A stretch of 64,000 nucleotides of DNA, from the NCBI RefSeq assembly GCF_002013375.1, contig NZ_MAEW01000003.1:496001-560000 (forward strand), written 5' to 3'. The notes beneath the pieces were generated by a model. The model was not told the DNA's origin. It made no database searches and saw nothing but the letters and a program-made list of their open reading frames with translations. Each line of letters starts with the position of its first letter. Positions within the stretch are counted from its first letter, which is position 1. The DNA is from Mycobacterium sp. D16Q13 (lineage in GTDB: Bacteria > Actinomycetota > Actinomycetes > Mycobacteriales > Mycobacteriaceae). Both the position numbers and the translations under genes were made by a program. Positions 42,439 through 51,298 of the stretch are shown in pieces.

Positions 42439-43316
42439 CGGTGCGTTCCCCGGGCGTAATGCCGTTCGATGTAGTACTGCACGACGGTCAGCACCGAGGT
42501 GATGACGATGTACCAGACCGTCGCCACCATGAGCAGTGGCACCACGCGTCCGTTACGCCCGAAGATGACCTGCACCTGGTAGAAGAGATCGGCGATAGCC
42601 ATAGTGGACACGATGGATGTGCCCTTCACCAAACTGATGACCTCGTTGGCGGCGTTGGGCATGACCGACCGCATGGCCTGCGGCAGCACGATCCGGAAGA
42701 ACTGGCGGCGCCGGGGAATCCCCAGGGCCGCAGCGGCTTCCAATTGCCCCTCGTCGACGGACAGGATTCCGCCGCGGATGATCTCGGCGAAATACGCGCC
42801 CTGGTGCAGGGTCAACCCGATCACGGCGGCGGTCAGACCGCTCAGTAGCTCATTGGTGTCGACGGTGATCAAGCCTGGCCCAAATGGGATTCCGAAGCTG
42901 ATGCTGTCGTACAGGTAGGCGATGTTGAACCAGAACAGCAGCTGCACGATCAGCGGTATGGAACGGAAAATCCACACGTAGGTCCACGAGATGACCTTCA
43001 GAACGGGATTGTTGGACAGGCGCGCCGCCGCCAGCGCCACCCCCAGCACGAACCCCAGCACCGTGCCGTAGATGGTGAGCCGGATGGTCAACCACAGGGC
43101 CGCCAGCACCGACTTGGCGGTGAAGTACCGCGCGAATGTCGGCCAGTCCCACCCCGGGTTTCGCACCAGACCGTGCACGAACATGGCCACGAACAGCAGC
43201 GCCACGGCCGAGAGGATCCAGTTGCCCGGACGCGCCCGGCGCCGCACCCGCAGCACCGGCTCGGCGGCGTCATCCGACGCCCGGGCGCGCGGCGGCGCAG
43301 CGGGTGCCGATGTCAT
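42435..43316 (-). CDS. polar amino-acid ABC transporter permease
   Basis: A 293-aa HisM/GlnP-type permease with an N-terminal arm and five or six membrane helices. The EAA loop reads EAAAALGIPRRRQFFRIVLP, and TLHQGAYFAEIIRGGI is another family hallmark. It is the first gene of the long minus-strand array running to 35641. It is divergent from the split-barrel oxidoreductase gene across 123 bp, which should hold the array's promoter. Confidence 0.94.
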   Translation of the reverse strand: MTSAPAAPPRARASDDAAEPVLRVRRRARPGNWILSAVALLFVAMFVHGLVRNPGWDWPTFARYFTAKSVLAALWLTIRLTIYGTVLGFVLGVALAAARLSNNPVLKVISWTYVWIFRSIPLIVQLLFWFNIAYLYDSISFGIPFGPGLITVDTNELLSGLTAAVIGLTLHQGAYFAEIIRGGILSVDEGQLEAAAALGIPRRRQFFRIVLPQAMRSVMPNAANEVISLVKGTSIVSTMAIADLFYQVQVIFGRNGRVVPLLMVATVWYIVITSVLTVVQYYIERHYARGTHR

Positions 43317-43439
43317 GCGGTCGAACCTAGGAACACCGACCAGTGCACAACAGTCTTTGGCTCCCGGCGAATCGAACGGCGGCTATCCGTCATGTCCGGC
43401 CGGGGAAGAATCCGCGCCGGCAGAGTGTTCAAATAGGTC

Positions 43440-43835
43440 ATGCCAGAAATCCCCGCGGGCTTCGAAGATCTCCTGGAACAGCGCCTCTACGGTCACCTGG
43501 CCACGGTCGGTGGCGACGGTGGCGCGCAGTCCAGTCCGATGTGGTTCAGCTGGGACGGCGAACGGGTCCGGTTCACCCACACCAATAAGCGGGCCAAGTT
43601 CCGCAATATCCAGACCGAACCCCGCGTCGCCTTCTCGATCCTGGACCCCTCCAACCCGTACCGGTACCTGGAGGTGCGCGGCACCATCGACCAGATCGAC
43701 GACGATCCGACAGGGTCCTTCATCCAAGAGCTTGCCCACCTGTACCAGGCGCCCTGGGCAGGGACGAGCACCGGTGACGAGGCAGACCGCGTCATTCTGT
43801 ACCTGCGGCCCACCAAGTTCGTGAGCCACGGCTAG
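43440..43835 (+). CDS. PPOX-class F420/FMN split-barrel oxidoreductase
   Basis: A 131-aa protein of the pyridoxamine-phosphate-oxidase-like FDOR-B group (Rv1155-type). The hallmarks are LYGHLATVGGDGGAQSSPMW, FTHTNKRAKFRNIQTEPRVA and YRYLEVRGTIDQI. Many mycobacterial members bind F420 rather than FMN. The reading frame overlaps the convergent TetR gene by 4 bp. Confidence 0.87.
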   Translation: MPEIPAGFEDLLEQRLYGHLATVGGDGGAQSSPMWFSWDGERVRFTHTNKRAKFRNIQTEPRVAFSILDPSNPYRYLEVRGTIDQIDDDPTGSFIQELAHLYQAPWAGTSTGDEADRVILYLRPTKFVSHG

Positions 43836-44452
43836 GCCAGCGGCCCCAGCAGGCGCATACACATGTCGGTGGCCTTGGCTCCCAGTTCACCGGCGCTGCA
43901 CCTATTTTCATCGGCAAGCCAGTCCTCCATGAGGAGAGTGACGCCCCCAACGCCGAACACGGCGGCATCGAGCAGGGCAGGCTCCGGCTTGGACACCTCT
44001 GGCGCGATGGTCAGGAGTATCGCCCGCGCGACGCGGTGCTGAAGGCTTCGGCGTTTGGCGGCAAGTCCGGGATATCCGGCCAGGTCGGATGTCAGGATCC
44101 GCAGCACCGCCCGGTCCGCGACCGACTGCTCCAGGTACGCCGTGAGTCCCGCCGTCAGCTGCGCGTGGGGGTTGTCACCGGCCACCCGACCGGCTTCTGC
44201 CATCGACGCGAACAGTTCGGCGAACACGTCGTCCACGATCTGCAGAACCAAATCGCCGATTACCTCGAACTGCTCGTAGAAGTACCGATCGGTCAGCCGG
44301 GTCCGGGCACACACGCCCCGAACGGTGACCGCGGCCAGGCCCTTCTCACTCCACAGCTCACGGCCCGCACGCAGCAGGGCCACGCGCCGCTCATCTCGGC
44401 GCTGCTCTCGCGTCTTGCCACCGTACGTGCGGTGAATCTGACCGTTCGTCAC
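43832..44452 (-). CDS. TetR family regulator (Rv0653c-like)
   Basis: A 206-aa TetR-type repressor candidate. The HTH spans about residues 20-65 (GLAAVTVRGVCARTRLTDRY), and the C-terminal domain is helical. It is divergent from a carotenoid oxygenase gene, the same pairing as M. tuberculosis Rv0653c/Rv0654, so it probably controls that gene. A clear sigma-70-type promoter with small symmetric elements lies in the shared spacer. Confidence 0.88.
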   Translation of the reverse strand: MTNGQIHRTYGGKTREQRRDERRVALLRAGRELWSEKGLAAVTVRGVCARTRLTDRYFYEQFEVIGDLVLQIVDDVFAELFASMAEAGRVAGDNPHAQLTAGLTAYLEQSVADRAVLRILTSDLAGYPGLAAKRRSLQHRVARAILLTIAPEVSKPEPALLDAAVFGVGGVTLLMEDWLADENRCSAGELGAKATDMCMRLLGPLA

Positions 44453-44470
44453 GCGTAAACGCCCTTCGTC

Positions 44471-44498
44471 TTGACATAGGCAACCTACTCGCTAATGT
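44471..44498 (+). promoter_or_regulatory. promoter of the carotenoid oxygenase gene
   Basis: TTGACA (44471-44476) and TAATGT (44493-44498) are separated by 16 bp, a good vegetative sigma-factor promoter. TAGG-CAA-CCTA (44477-44487) is a small palindrome inside the spacer, where a TetR dimer could block RNA polymerase. Transcription would begin near 44505, leaving a leader of about 44 nt with AGGAGA before the ATG. Confidence 0.6.
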
Positions 44499-44548
44499 TG
44501 AGGACACCCGTCATCAGAAACTGCCGACAATGCGGTCTAGGAGAGTTC

Positions 44549-46054
44549 ATGACACTTGCGCCCGAGCATTCAGCCTCCGACACGGACTTCGAGGAGCTCG
44601 TCTCCCGGCCCTTCGAGTCCCAGCTGCGTGAATACGACTACGAGGTCACAGAGATCGACGGCACCCTGCCGCCCGCGCTGACCGGCACGCTCTTCCGCAT
44701 TGGCCCCGGCAAGTTCGAGGTGGGCACCACCGTGCTGCGGACGATGTTCGATGCCGACGGCATGGTGTCCCGATTCATCCTGGACGGTTCCTCGGTCCGC
44801 TTCACTAACCGATATGTGCGCACTCAGCAGTTCCGGGACGGGCTGCAGCAGGGCCCGATGCGCAGACCCGGGATCACCACCCAGGTGCCCGGGAAGCTAC
44901 TCGCCAACCTCCAGGTGCCGGCGAACACCGCGAACACCAACATCGTGTCGCTGGCCGGGGAAATGCTGGCACTCTGGGAGGGCGGCCCGCCACACCGGCT
45001 GGATCCCGATACCCTGGAAACGCTGGGCACCAACGACTTCAAGGGCAAGCTCGGGTATGTCGGCGCCTTCTCGGCACACCCGAAATGGGATCCTGTCACC
45101 GGCGAGATGTTCAACTTCGGCCTCGACGTCTTTCCCACACCACGACTGCGCTGCTACCGGGTGAGCCCCAGCGGTCAACTCTCGCAGATCAATTCGGTAA
45201 CCCTGTGGGATATGGGCTGGAACCATGATTTCGCGCTGACCGAGAAGTACCTGGTCTTCGTGCTCGATCCGATTCGCCCCAACGTCGGCCAGCTGCTGCG
45301 CGGCAAGCGTTTTGACGAAAGCCTCGAGTACCAGCTGACCAATGGCAGTACCAAGTTCATTCTGGTGCCACGCGACGGGTCGAAGCCGCTCGTCATCGAA
45401 CACGCCCCCCAGACTCATATCCATGTCACCAACGCCTTCCAGGACGGCCCCGATGCGGTGGTCGAATTCGTCAGATATGAAAGCCTCGAATTTTTACGAC
45501 GAACACTGGACTCCGCCATGGGACCGAAAGACCACCCGAATCCTCATCACCATCTGGTGATCCGCGAATGGCCGGACAGTCACCTGGTGCGCTTCCGTAT
45601 CTCACCCAGCGGCAAGATTACCGAGGAAGTGGTGTCACAGTCCGCGAAAATCGAATTCCCGCAATATGACTGGCGCCAGTCCACTCGCAATCATCAGATC
45701 ACCTATACGGCCGGGACGCTGGAACGCAAGGGCCACTACAACGGCATCTTCAAGTTCGACCATCGCACCGGCACCATGACACACTGCGACTTCGGGAAGG
45801 CCTCGGTGTGCGAACCCCTCTTTGTGCCGCGCGACAAAGACTCCGCACAAGATGACGGCTGGCTGCTCGCGGTCAATCACGATCTCGTGGAAAATCGTTC
45901 GCAGTTAGTCATTCTCGATGCGCGTGATGTCGAGCGAGGTCCATTGGCGGTGGCGCACCTGACCCATCACTTGCCGATAGGGTTCCACGGAACCTTCACC
46001 AGACGGGTTGCCAATCCCGATGCGCCGCTGCCGCATCCGGGACTAGTGGCCTAG
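44549..46054 (+). CDS. carotenoid cleavage oxygenase (Rv0654-like)
   Basis: A 501-aa RPE65/carotenoid oxygenase family protein, the same length as M. tuberculosis Rv0654. The four iron-binding histidines lie in FSAHPKWDP, NHDFALTEKY, THIHVTNAF and FHGTFTRRV, so an active non-heme iron dioxygenase is likely. Rv0654 cleaves carotenoids and apocarotenoids. The ATG at 44549 is chosen for its AGGAGA ribosome site; an upstream frame start at 44495 lies within the promoter. Confidence 0.93.
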   Translation: MTLAPEHSASDTDFEELVSRPFESQLREYDYEVTEIDGTLPPALTGTLFRIGPGKFEVGTTVLRTMFDADGMVSRFILDGSSVRFTNRYVRTQQFRDGLQQGPMRRPGITTQVPGKLLANLQVPANTANTNIVSLAGEMLALWEGGPPHRLDPDTLETLGTNDFKGKLGYVGAFSAHPKWDPVTGEMFNFGLDVFPTPRLRCYRVSPSGQLSQINSVTLWDMGWNHDFALTEKYLVFVLDPIRPNVGQLLRGKRFDESLEYQLTNGSTKFILVPRDGSKPLVIEHAPQTHIHVTNAFQDGPDAVVEFVRYESLEFLRRTLDSAMGPKDHPNPHHHLVIREWPDSHLVRFRISPSGKITEEVVSQSAKIEFPQYDWRQSTRNHQITYTAGTLERKGHYNGIFKFDHRTGTMTHCDFGKASVCEPLFVPRDKDSAQDDGWLLAVNHDLVENRSQLVILDARDVERGPLAVAHLTHHLPIGFHGTFTRRVANPDAPLPHPGLVA

Positions 46055-46069
46055 CGGGCCCGTGCCCGG

Positions 46070-49063
46070 TCACGCCTTGGAGGGCCACCAGCTCAGCTTG
46101 CCGAATGCCTGAGCAAGCGTCGGCACCATCAGGGTCCTGACGATGAAGGTGTCCAGCAGGATGCCCACCCCGATGATGAACCCCATCTGCACCATCTGAT
46201 TGACCGACCCGACCATCATGCCCAGCAGGCTGGCGGCGAACACCAAACCGGCCGAGGTGATCACCGATCCGGTCTGACGCACGGTCCGGATGATGCCCAG
46301 CCGCATGCCCCGGGCGCTCTCCTCCCGCAGCCGCGAGATGAACAGCATGTTGTAGTCGGCCCCGACGGCCACAATCAGCACAAAGGTCATCGCCGGGACG
46401 GCCCAATCCAACTGTTGCCCAAGGAGAACCTGAAACACCAGCACACCGATGCCCAGTGACGCGATGTAGGTGAGGAGCACCGTGCCCAGCAGGTACAGCG
46501 GCGCCACCACCGCCCGCAGCAGCAGACACATCACCACGAAGATGATGAGCAGTGTGACCACGATGATCTCGCGCAGATCACTGTCGTAGGCCTTCTTCAG
46601 ATCGGCGTTGATGGCGGGAAAACCGCCCACCGACACCGTGGCACCGGCCAGCGCGGTGTTGGGCGTGGCCTCGTTGCCGACGCGTTCCATGTCACGGCTC
46701 AGCTGCATCGCTTCGGGTCCATAGGGGTTGAGCGGCGACTGCACCAGATACATGGCGGTACGCCCGTCGTCCTGCAGGAAGGCCGAACTCAGCTCCTTGA
46801 ATCCGGGATTCTGCAGCATCGCCCCTGGCACGGAGAATCCGGATGCCGCAGGAGAATTGGAGTCCTTGCCGATCGTCTGCAGGGTCACCGCGGCCTCGCC
46901 CATGGACCGCGCGGCGTCCTCGAGTTGGGTGTTCAAATCGCGGATCCGCACGCCCATCGTCTTGACAGAGTTCATGTCGACGCCCAGCCCCTTCAGCTGC
47001 TGGAAGTACCCCGATATGCGTTCGAATTTGCGTTCCATCTCGGGCAATTTCACGAGCAATCCGCGAATCTGCTTGAACTGACTGTTCATATCACCCAGCA
47101 GCTGGGTAATCGTCTTGCCGCCGGTGACCGTCCGCACCGACTCTCGCAGGCTCTCCACCGACGAGAGCGGCCCCGTGTCGCGCAGCGCCACCAGCTGATC
47201 GCGCAGCTTCACACAATCGGGCTGCACCGGACAGAACGGGGATTCGGTGAGCGTCTGGGTCAACGACACCCCGGCATCGAGCGCCGAGAAGGTCGCCTCG
47301 ACCGAGGGCCCCATCGTGGCCAGCTGATCCACCATCCCCGCCACCGTGCCCATCTGGGATATCAGCGACTGATACCGGTCAAGCTGCCCCTCAACCTCTT
47401 TGGCCATCGACAACATCTGCGGCATCATCTGCTGCATCCGGGCCAGATCCCCGTCGCCCAGCTCGTTGGTCATGGCCGACATGACATCGGCGAGCTGGGA
47501 CATCCGTTCGAGCTGTGGCCGCAGGTCGGCGTTGACCTGTCCACTCGTCTTGTCGATCTGCGTTCCCATGTACCCGATCTGCCACGCCAGCGTGGCCTGG
47601 GTGAGCTTGTTCCCATCGGGCCGGGTGATGCCGACAACCTTCCCGACTCCCTTGAGCTGGGAGATCCGCTCGGCCATCTGGTCAAGATCGCCCAGCGCAC
47701 GCGGATTGCGCAGATCCGAAGGCGCCTGGATCAGAAGGTATTGCGGCATCACCGAATTGGCCGGGAAATGGGCGTTCAGGATGTGCATACCCTGGTTTGA
47801 CTGGGCCGAATCGGGCAGTACCCGCGACATGTCGAAACTGGGTCGCATAAACGGGACGAAGGACGCGGCCGCCAACAGGATCACGATGGCCACACCGAAG
47901 ACGGGCCAGGGGTGCCGCACGACGTTCGCACCCATGCGGTGCCAATACACCCCCGCCCGATCAGGTCCCGGCAGTCCCAACCCGCGCGTGGCCGCCAGGC
48001 TCAGCGTCGCCGGCAGCAGCGTGGTGACCACGAAGAACGCGACGATCACACCCATGGACACCGCCGGACCGGCCGCCGCGAGGAAGGCCAGCTTGGCGGT
48101 CAACTGCGCGATGTTGGCGATCGCCACGGTCGCGGCCGTCGCCAGGATGACCCTGGTCATCGAGCCACAGGCATGCGCCAGGGCCTCCGGCGGCTCCTCC
48201 CCCGCGCGTATTCGTTCGTGATACCGGCTGACCAGGAACACCGTGTAATTGACGCTGGCCCCCATCAGCACGGCCATCATCAGTCCGGCAGATACCGAGG
48301 ACACCGGAACCAGGCTCCGATCGGCGAGCCCAGCGATGACGCCGCGGGCGATGAGCAGGCTCATTCCCATCACCAACAGCGGCAGCATTGCGGTGAACCA
48401 CGATCGGAACACCAACAACAGGATGAGACCGATGACCACCACGGTCACCGCACCGATCTTGGGCAGGTCACCCAACGCGGCGTTACCCATATCGGTGATG
48501 GTGCCCGCCGCGCCAGTGATGTTCGCCGTAGTCGCCGATCCGGCGAAGGTCTGTTTCACCAAGTCATCGACAGATCGATATGACCTCTGCGCCAACGGAG
48601 TACCAAGATCCCCCGCCAATCCCGCCATCGCGTACCAGGTGGTGCCGTCCTCGCTGAGCACTTGCTTACGTGCCACCGGGTTGTTGCGCATCCGGGGATC
48701 GCCCAGCTGATCCTGGACGAAGGTGACGTACTCCTTGTTCCCGCCCAGCCGATCGATCAGCGCGGAGTACCGGGCCTGTGCGTCGGCGTCAAATCCCTTG
48801 TCGCTGTGCATCACGATGATGACGGCGTTGTCGATTCCGGGGCGGCCGAACGCCTTTCCCATCTCCTTCATCGATGCCAGCGCCGGGCTCACCTCACCCG
48901 TCGGCAGCGGACTGACCGAGTGCTCGTTGGCCACCCGCTCCAGCTGCGGCCAGGCGGTATTGACAAGAACCCCGACCGCAATCCAGGCCAGTATCACCAA
49001 CTTTGCGTGCTTGGCCACCAGGCGTCCCGCCCGCTCGAACGCCGGACTGTATTGGTGCGACAT
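46070..49063 (-). CDS. MmpL family RND transporter
   Basis: A 997-aa RND transporter with twelve membrane helices and two large extracytoplasmic domains. The second domain, about residues 400-780, contains a long coiled-coil insertion as in MmpL4/5. The TM10 proton-relay pair is intact (Asp903-Tyr904 in GADYNMLFISR). In the matching TM4 motif the Asp is replaced by Asn (Asn272-Tyr273 in GASVNYTVFLVSR), which is unusual. MmpL proteins export lipids or siderophores. The gene lies 10 nt after a lipoprotein gene, in the place normally held by an MmpS partner. Confidence 0.93.
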   Translation of the reverse strand: MSHQYSPAFERAGRLVAKHAKLVILAWIAVGVLVNTAWPQLERVANEHSVSPLPTGEVSPALASMKEMGKAFGRPGIDNAVIIVMHSDKGFDADAQARYSALIDRLGGNKEYVTFVQDQLGDPRMRNNPVARKQVLSEDGTTWYAMAGLAGDLGTPLAQRSYRSVDDLVKQTFAGSATTANITGAAGTITDMGNAALGDLPKIGAVTVVVIGLILLLVFRSWFTAMLPLLVMGMSLLIARGVIAGLADRSLVPVSSVSAGLMMAVLMGASVNYTVFLVSRYHERIRAGEEPPEALAHACGSMTRVILATAATVAIANIAQLTAKLAFLAAAGPAVSMGVIVAFFVVTTLLPATLSLAATRGLGLPGPDRAGVYWHRMGANVVRHPWPVFGVAIVILLAAASFVPFMRPSFDMSRVLPDSAQSNQGMHILNAHFPANSVMPQYLLIQAPSDLRNPRALGDLDQMAERISQLKGVGKVVGITRPDGNKLTQATLAWQIGYMGTQIDKTSGQVNADLRPQLERMSQLADVMSAMTNELGDGDLARMQQMMPQMLSMAKEVEGQLDRYQSLISQMGTVAGMVDQLATMGPSVEATFSALDAGVSLTQTLTESPFCPVQPDCVKLRDQLVALRDTGPLSSVESLRESVRTVTGGKTITQLLGDMNSQFKQIRGLLVKLPEMERKFERISGYFQQLKGLGVDMNSVKTMGVRIRDLNTQLEDAARSMGEAAVTLQTIGKDSNSPAASGFSVPGAMLQNPGFKELSSAFLQDDGRTAMYLVQSPLNPYGPEAMQLSRDMERVGNEATPNTALAGATVSVGGFPAINADLKKAYDSDLREIIVVTLLIIFVVMCLLLRAVVAPLYLLGTVLLTYIASLGIGVLVFQVLLGQQLDWAVPAMTFVLIVAVGADYNMLFISRLREESARGMRLGIIRTVRQTGSVITSAGLVFAASLLGMMVGSVNQMVQMGFIIGVGILLDTFIVRTLMVPTLAQAFGKLSWWPSKA

Positions 49064-49073
49064 GGTCGGCTCC

Positions 49074-49547
49074 TCAGATCAACGGCGGGAAGGTGACACT
49101 GGGCATGCCCGGCACACCGGTCATCGGCATCACGGTGTAGCGCAGGGTGAAGGCTCCACCGAGGTCGTCGCCGACCACCAGCACGGTGTACTTGTTGTTG
49201 AGATAGGCGTCCTGGCCCATCACGGTTTGATGTTCGAATCCGGCGTCGGTCAGCAGCTTGCCCGCTGCGGCCGTGGCCGATGCGTCGACACCGCTGACCG
49301 CCAGGGTCCGAGAATCGCCTTCGCCGTCCTGGCGATAGGTTCCCTTGACGACCGGGATATCGCGCGGAAAATCCGCAGGCAGAACGCTGGCACCCGGAGG
49401 GGGCGGCGGAATGGGCGTGATCGGCGGATATGTGGTGCGCTCCACGGCGCCGCCCACGAAATCGGACATCGAGCAGGCAGTTACTGCCGTCGTCATGACC
49501 ACTGCGGCAAACACCAACACCGCGACATGGACGCTTCGTTGCGTCAT
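49074..49547 (-). CDS. MmpL-associated lipoprotein
   Basis: A 157-aa lipoprotein with lipobox AVTAC, a Pro-rich linker (PPITPIPPPPPGA) and a mature alpha/beta domain (TAAAGKLLTDAGFEHQTVMG). It lacks the classic MmpS sequence but holds the same operon position before mmpL. A TAGTAT -10 element lies 6 nt before the ATG and no Shine-Dalgarno sequence is present, so the mRNA is probably leaderless. Four phased hexamers lie just upstream. Confidence 0.8.
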   Translation of the reverse strand: MTQRSVHVAVLVFAAVVMTTAVTACSMSDFVGGAVERTTYPPITPIPPPPPGASVLPADFPRDIPVVKGTYRQDGEGDSRTLAVSGVDASATAAAGKLLTDAGFEHQTVMGQDAYLNNKYTVLVVGDDLGGAFTLRYTVMPMTGVPGMPSVTFPPLI

Positions 49548-49578
49548 GACGGGATACTACAAAGGAACTCCCAGGAAT

Positions 49579-49614
49579 GCTAGCCCCTGCTAACTAAAGC
49601 TAGCCCGAGTTAGC
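49579..49614. promoter_or_regulatory. four GYTARC hexamers at exact 10-bp spacing upstream of the lipoprotein-mmpL operon
   Basis: GCTAGC (49579), GCTAAC (49589), GCTAGC (49599) and GTTAGC (49609) start exactly 10 bp apart, so they lie on one face of the helix. The second and fourth are also reverse complements of each other. The first overlaps the expected -35 position of the promoter whose -10 is TAGTAT at 49554-49559 (minus strand). The last overlaps the metZ stop codon. A cooperative regulator-binding array is the simplest reading. Confidence 0.6.
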
Positions 49615-50842
49615 TCAGCGCCCGATCCAGGTCCGCGATGACGTCCTCCGTCGACTCGAGCCCGACCGACAAACGCACCACACCGTCGGAGAGCCCGATC
49701 GCCGCGCGGCCCTCCGGCCCCATGGCGCGGTGGGTCGTGGTGGCGGGGTGAGTGATGAGCGACTTGGAGTCGCCCAGGTTGTTCGAGATGTCGATGAGCG
49801 AGGTCCCGTCGAGCACCTCGAAGGCGCGCTGCTTGCCCGCGTCGCCGTCGGCGTCGAGTTCGAAGGTAACGACGGTGCCGCCGCCGCTCATCTGCCGCTT
49901 GGCCAGCTCGTACTGAGGATGGCTCGGCAGGAACGGGTAACGCACCCAGCGCACCGCAGGATGCTGTTCCAGGAACTGCGCGAGCTTGGAGGCGGACTCG
50001 TTGGCATGCCGCACCCGAAGATCCAGCGTTTCAAGCCCTTTCACGAGCGTCCAGGCATTGAACGGGCTGAGCGCGGGCCCGGTGTGCCGCATCAGCGTCT
50101 TGACGGGACCCTCGATGTATTCGGTGTCACCCAGGATGGCGCCGCCGAGCACCCGGCCCTGCCCGTCGATGTGCTTGGTGCCGGAGTAGACCACCACATC
50201 GGCACCCAGCGGAATACCCTGCTGCAACAGCGGGGTGGCAAAGACGTTGTCCAGCACCACTTTTGCACCTGCGGCATGCGCCAGATTGCATACCGCCTCG
50301 ATGTCGACCAGCGATTGCATGGGGTTGGAAGGAGTTTCGAAGAAGACTGCCTGAGTGGGAACGGACAGCGCCTCTTCCCACTGGGAGAGGTCCTCACCGT
50401 CGACGAACACGGTCTCCACGCCCCAGCGCGGCAGGATCTCATTACAGACCACGAAACAGGAACCGAAGAGACTGCGCGCAGCGACAAGTCTGTCACCAGC
50501 ACCGAGCAACGCACCCAGTGCGGTGAACACCGCCGACATCCCTGTTGCTGTCGCAAACGCCGCCTCGGCACCCTCGATGAGCCGCAGCCGCTCCTCGAAC
50601 ATGGAGATCGTCGGGTTGCCGTATCGGGAGTACACATACCGGTCGACCTCGCCGGTGAAGGCGCGTTCTGCGGCGGCAGCACTCTCGTACACATACCCGG
50701 AGGTTAGATACATCGCCTCGGCGGTCTCTTCGAACTCGGAGCGCAACAGGCCACCGCGTACGCCGATGGTCGCCTGGCTCACGCCCTCGGGCAGCGCCCT
50801 GGGAATCCGCACCGAGGGGATACCGTCCGGCGTCTGGCTCAT
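49610..50842 (-). CDS. metZ: O-succinylhomoserine sulfhydrylase
   Basis: A 410-aa Cys/Met-metabolism PLP enzyme that makes homocysteine from O-succinylhomoserine and sulfide. Visible are RYVYSRYGNPTISMFEERL, DNVFATPLLQQGIPLGADVV, VVYSGTKHIDGQGRVLGG (Schiff-base Lys) and SLGGAES-like SVGLEST near the end. It agrees with M. tuberculosis MetZ (Rv0391). The ATG at 50842 overlaps the rhodanese stop codon (ATGA); another in-frame ATG lies 12 nt upstream. The rhodanese partner may supply sulfide or persulfide sulfur. Confidence 0.95.
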   Translation of the reverse strand: MSQTPDGIPSVRIPRALPEGVSQATIGVRGGLLRSEFEETAEAMYLTSGYVYESAAAAERAFTGEVDRYVYSRYGNPTISMFEERLRLIEGAEAAFATATGMSAVFTALGALLGAGDRLVAARSLFGSCFVVCNEILPRWGVETVFVDGEDLSQWEEALSVPTQAVFFETPSNPMQSLVDIEAVCNLAHAAGAKVVLDNVFATPLLQQGIPLGADVVVYSGTKHIDGQGRVLGGAILGDTEYIEGPVKTLMRHTGPALSPFNAWTLVKGLETLDLRVRHANESASKLAQFLEQHPAVRWVRYPFLPSHPQYELAKRQMSGGGTVVTFELDADGDAGKQRAFEVLDGTSLIDISNNLGDSKSLITHPATTTHRAMGPEGRAAIGLSDGVVRLSVGLESTEDVIADLDRALS

Positions 50843-51252
50843 GACTGCCGCCATGGCAGACCGATGGCCCGCCAGCCGACGCCGCCACGGTGCCCGTTCT
50901 CATCCAGGTTGCCCTCGAACCCGTCAAGCACGTTGTAAGACGGGGCGATTCCCGCCTCGGTGGCCAGTTCCGCCGAGCCGATCGACCGGTTACCGGACCG
51001 GCACAGGAACACCACCGGGCGCTCGCCGGGTGTTACCCCGGCCGCGGTCAGCTCGTCGAGGAACTGCTCATTGCGTTCGCCGTTGGAGCGCACCCACTCG
51101 ATGTACACGACATCGCGGCCGAGTTCGGTGAGGTCGGGAACCCCGACCCACTTCCACTCCGCCGACGTGCGCACATCAACCAGCACGGCTTCCGGGTTTT
51201 CCTTCAGCAGCGCCCACGCCGCCTCGGGGGTGATATCTCCTGCGTAGCCCAC
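50839..51252 (-). CDS. rhodanese-like sulfurtransferase (Rv0390 homologue)
   Basis: A 137-aa single-domain rhodanese. The active-site loop is FLCRSGNRSI with the persulfide-forming Cys, and the N-terminal CH2-like motif is LVDVRTSAEW. Located directly before metZ with a 4-nt overlap, as in M. tuberculosis Rv0390-Rv0391, suggesting a sulfur-delivery role in homocysteine synthesis (inference). Confidence 0.92.
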   Translation of the reverse strand: MGYAGDITPEAAWALLKENPEAVLVDVRTSAEWKWVGVPDLTELGRDVVYIEWVRSNGERNEQFLDELTAAGVTPGERPVVFLCRSGNRSIGSAELATEAGIAPSYNVLDGFEGNLDENGHRGGVGWRAIGLPWRQS

Positions 51253-51298
51253 GAAGAGCCAGTGTATTGGTTGCGATGAACCGCTTGCGTGAAGACCT

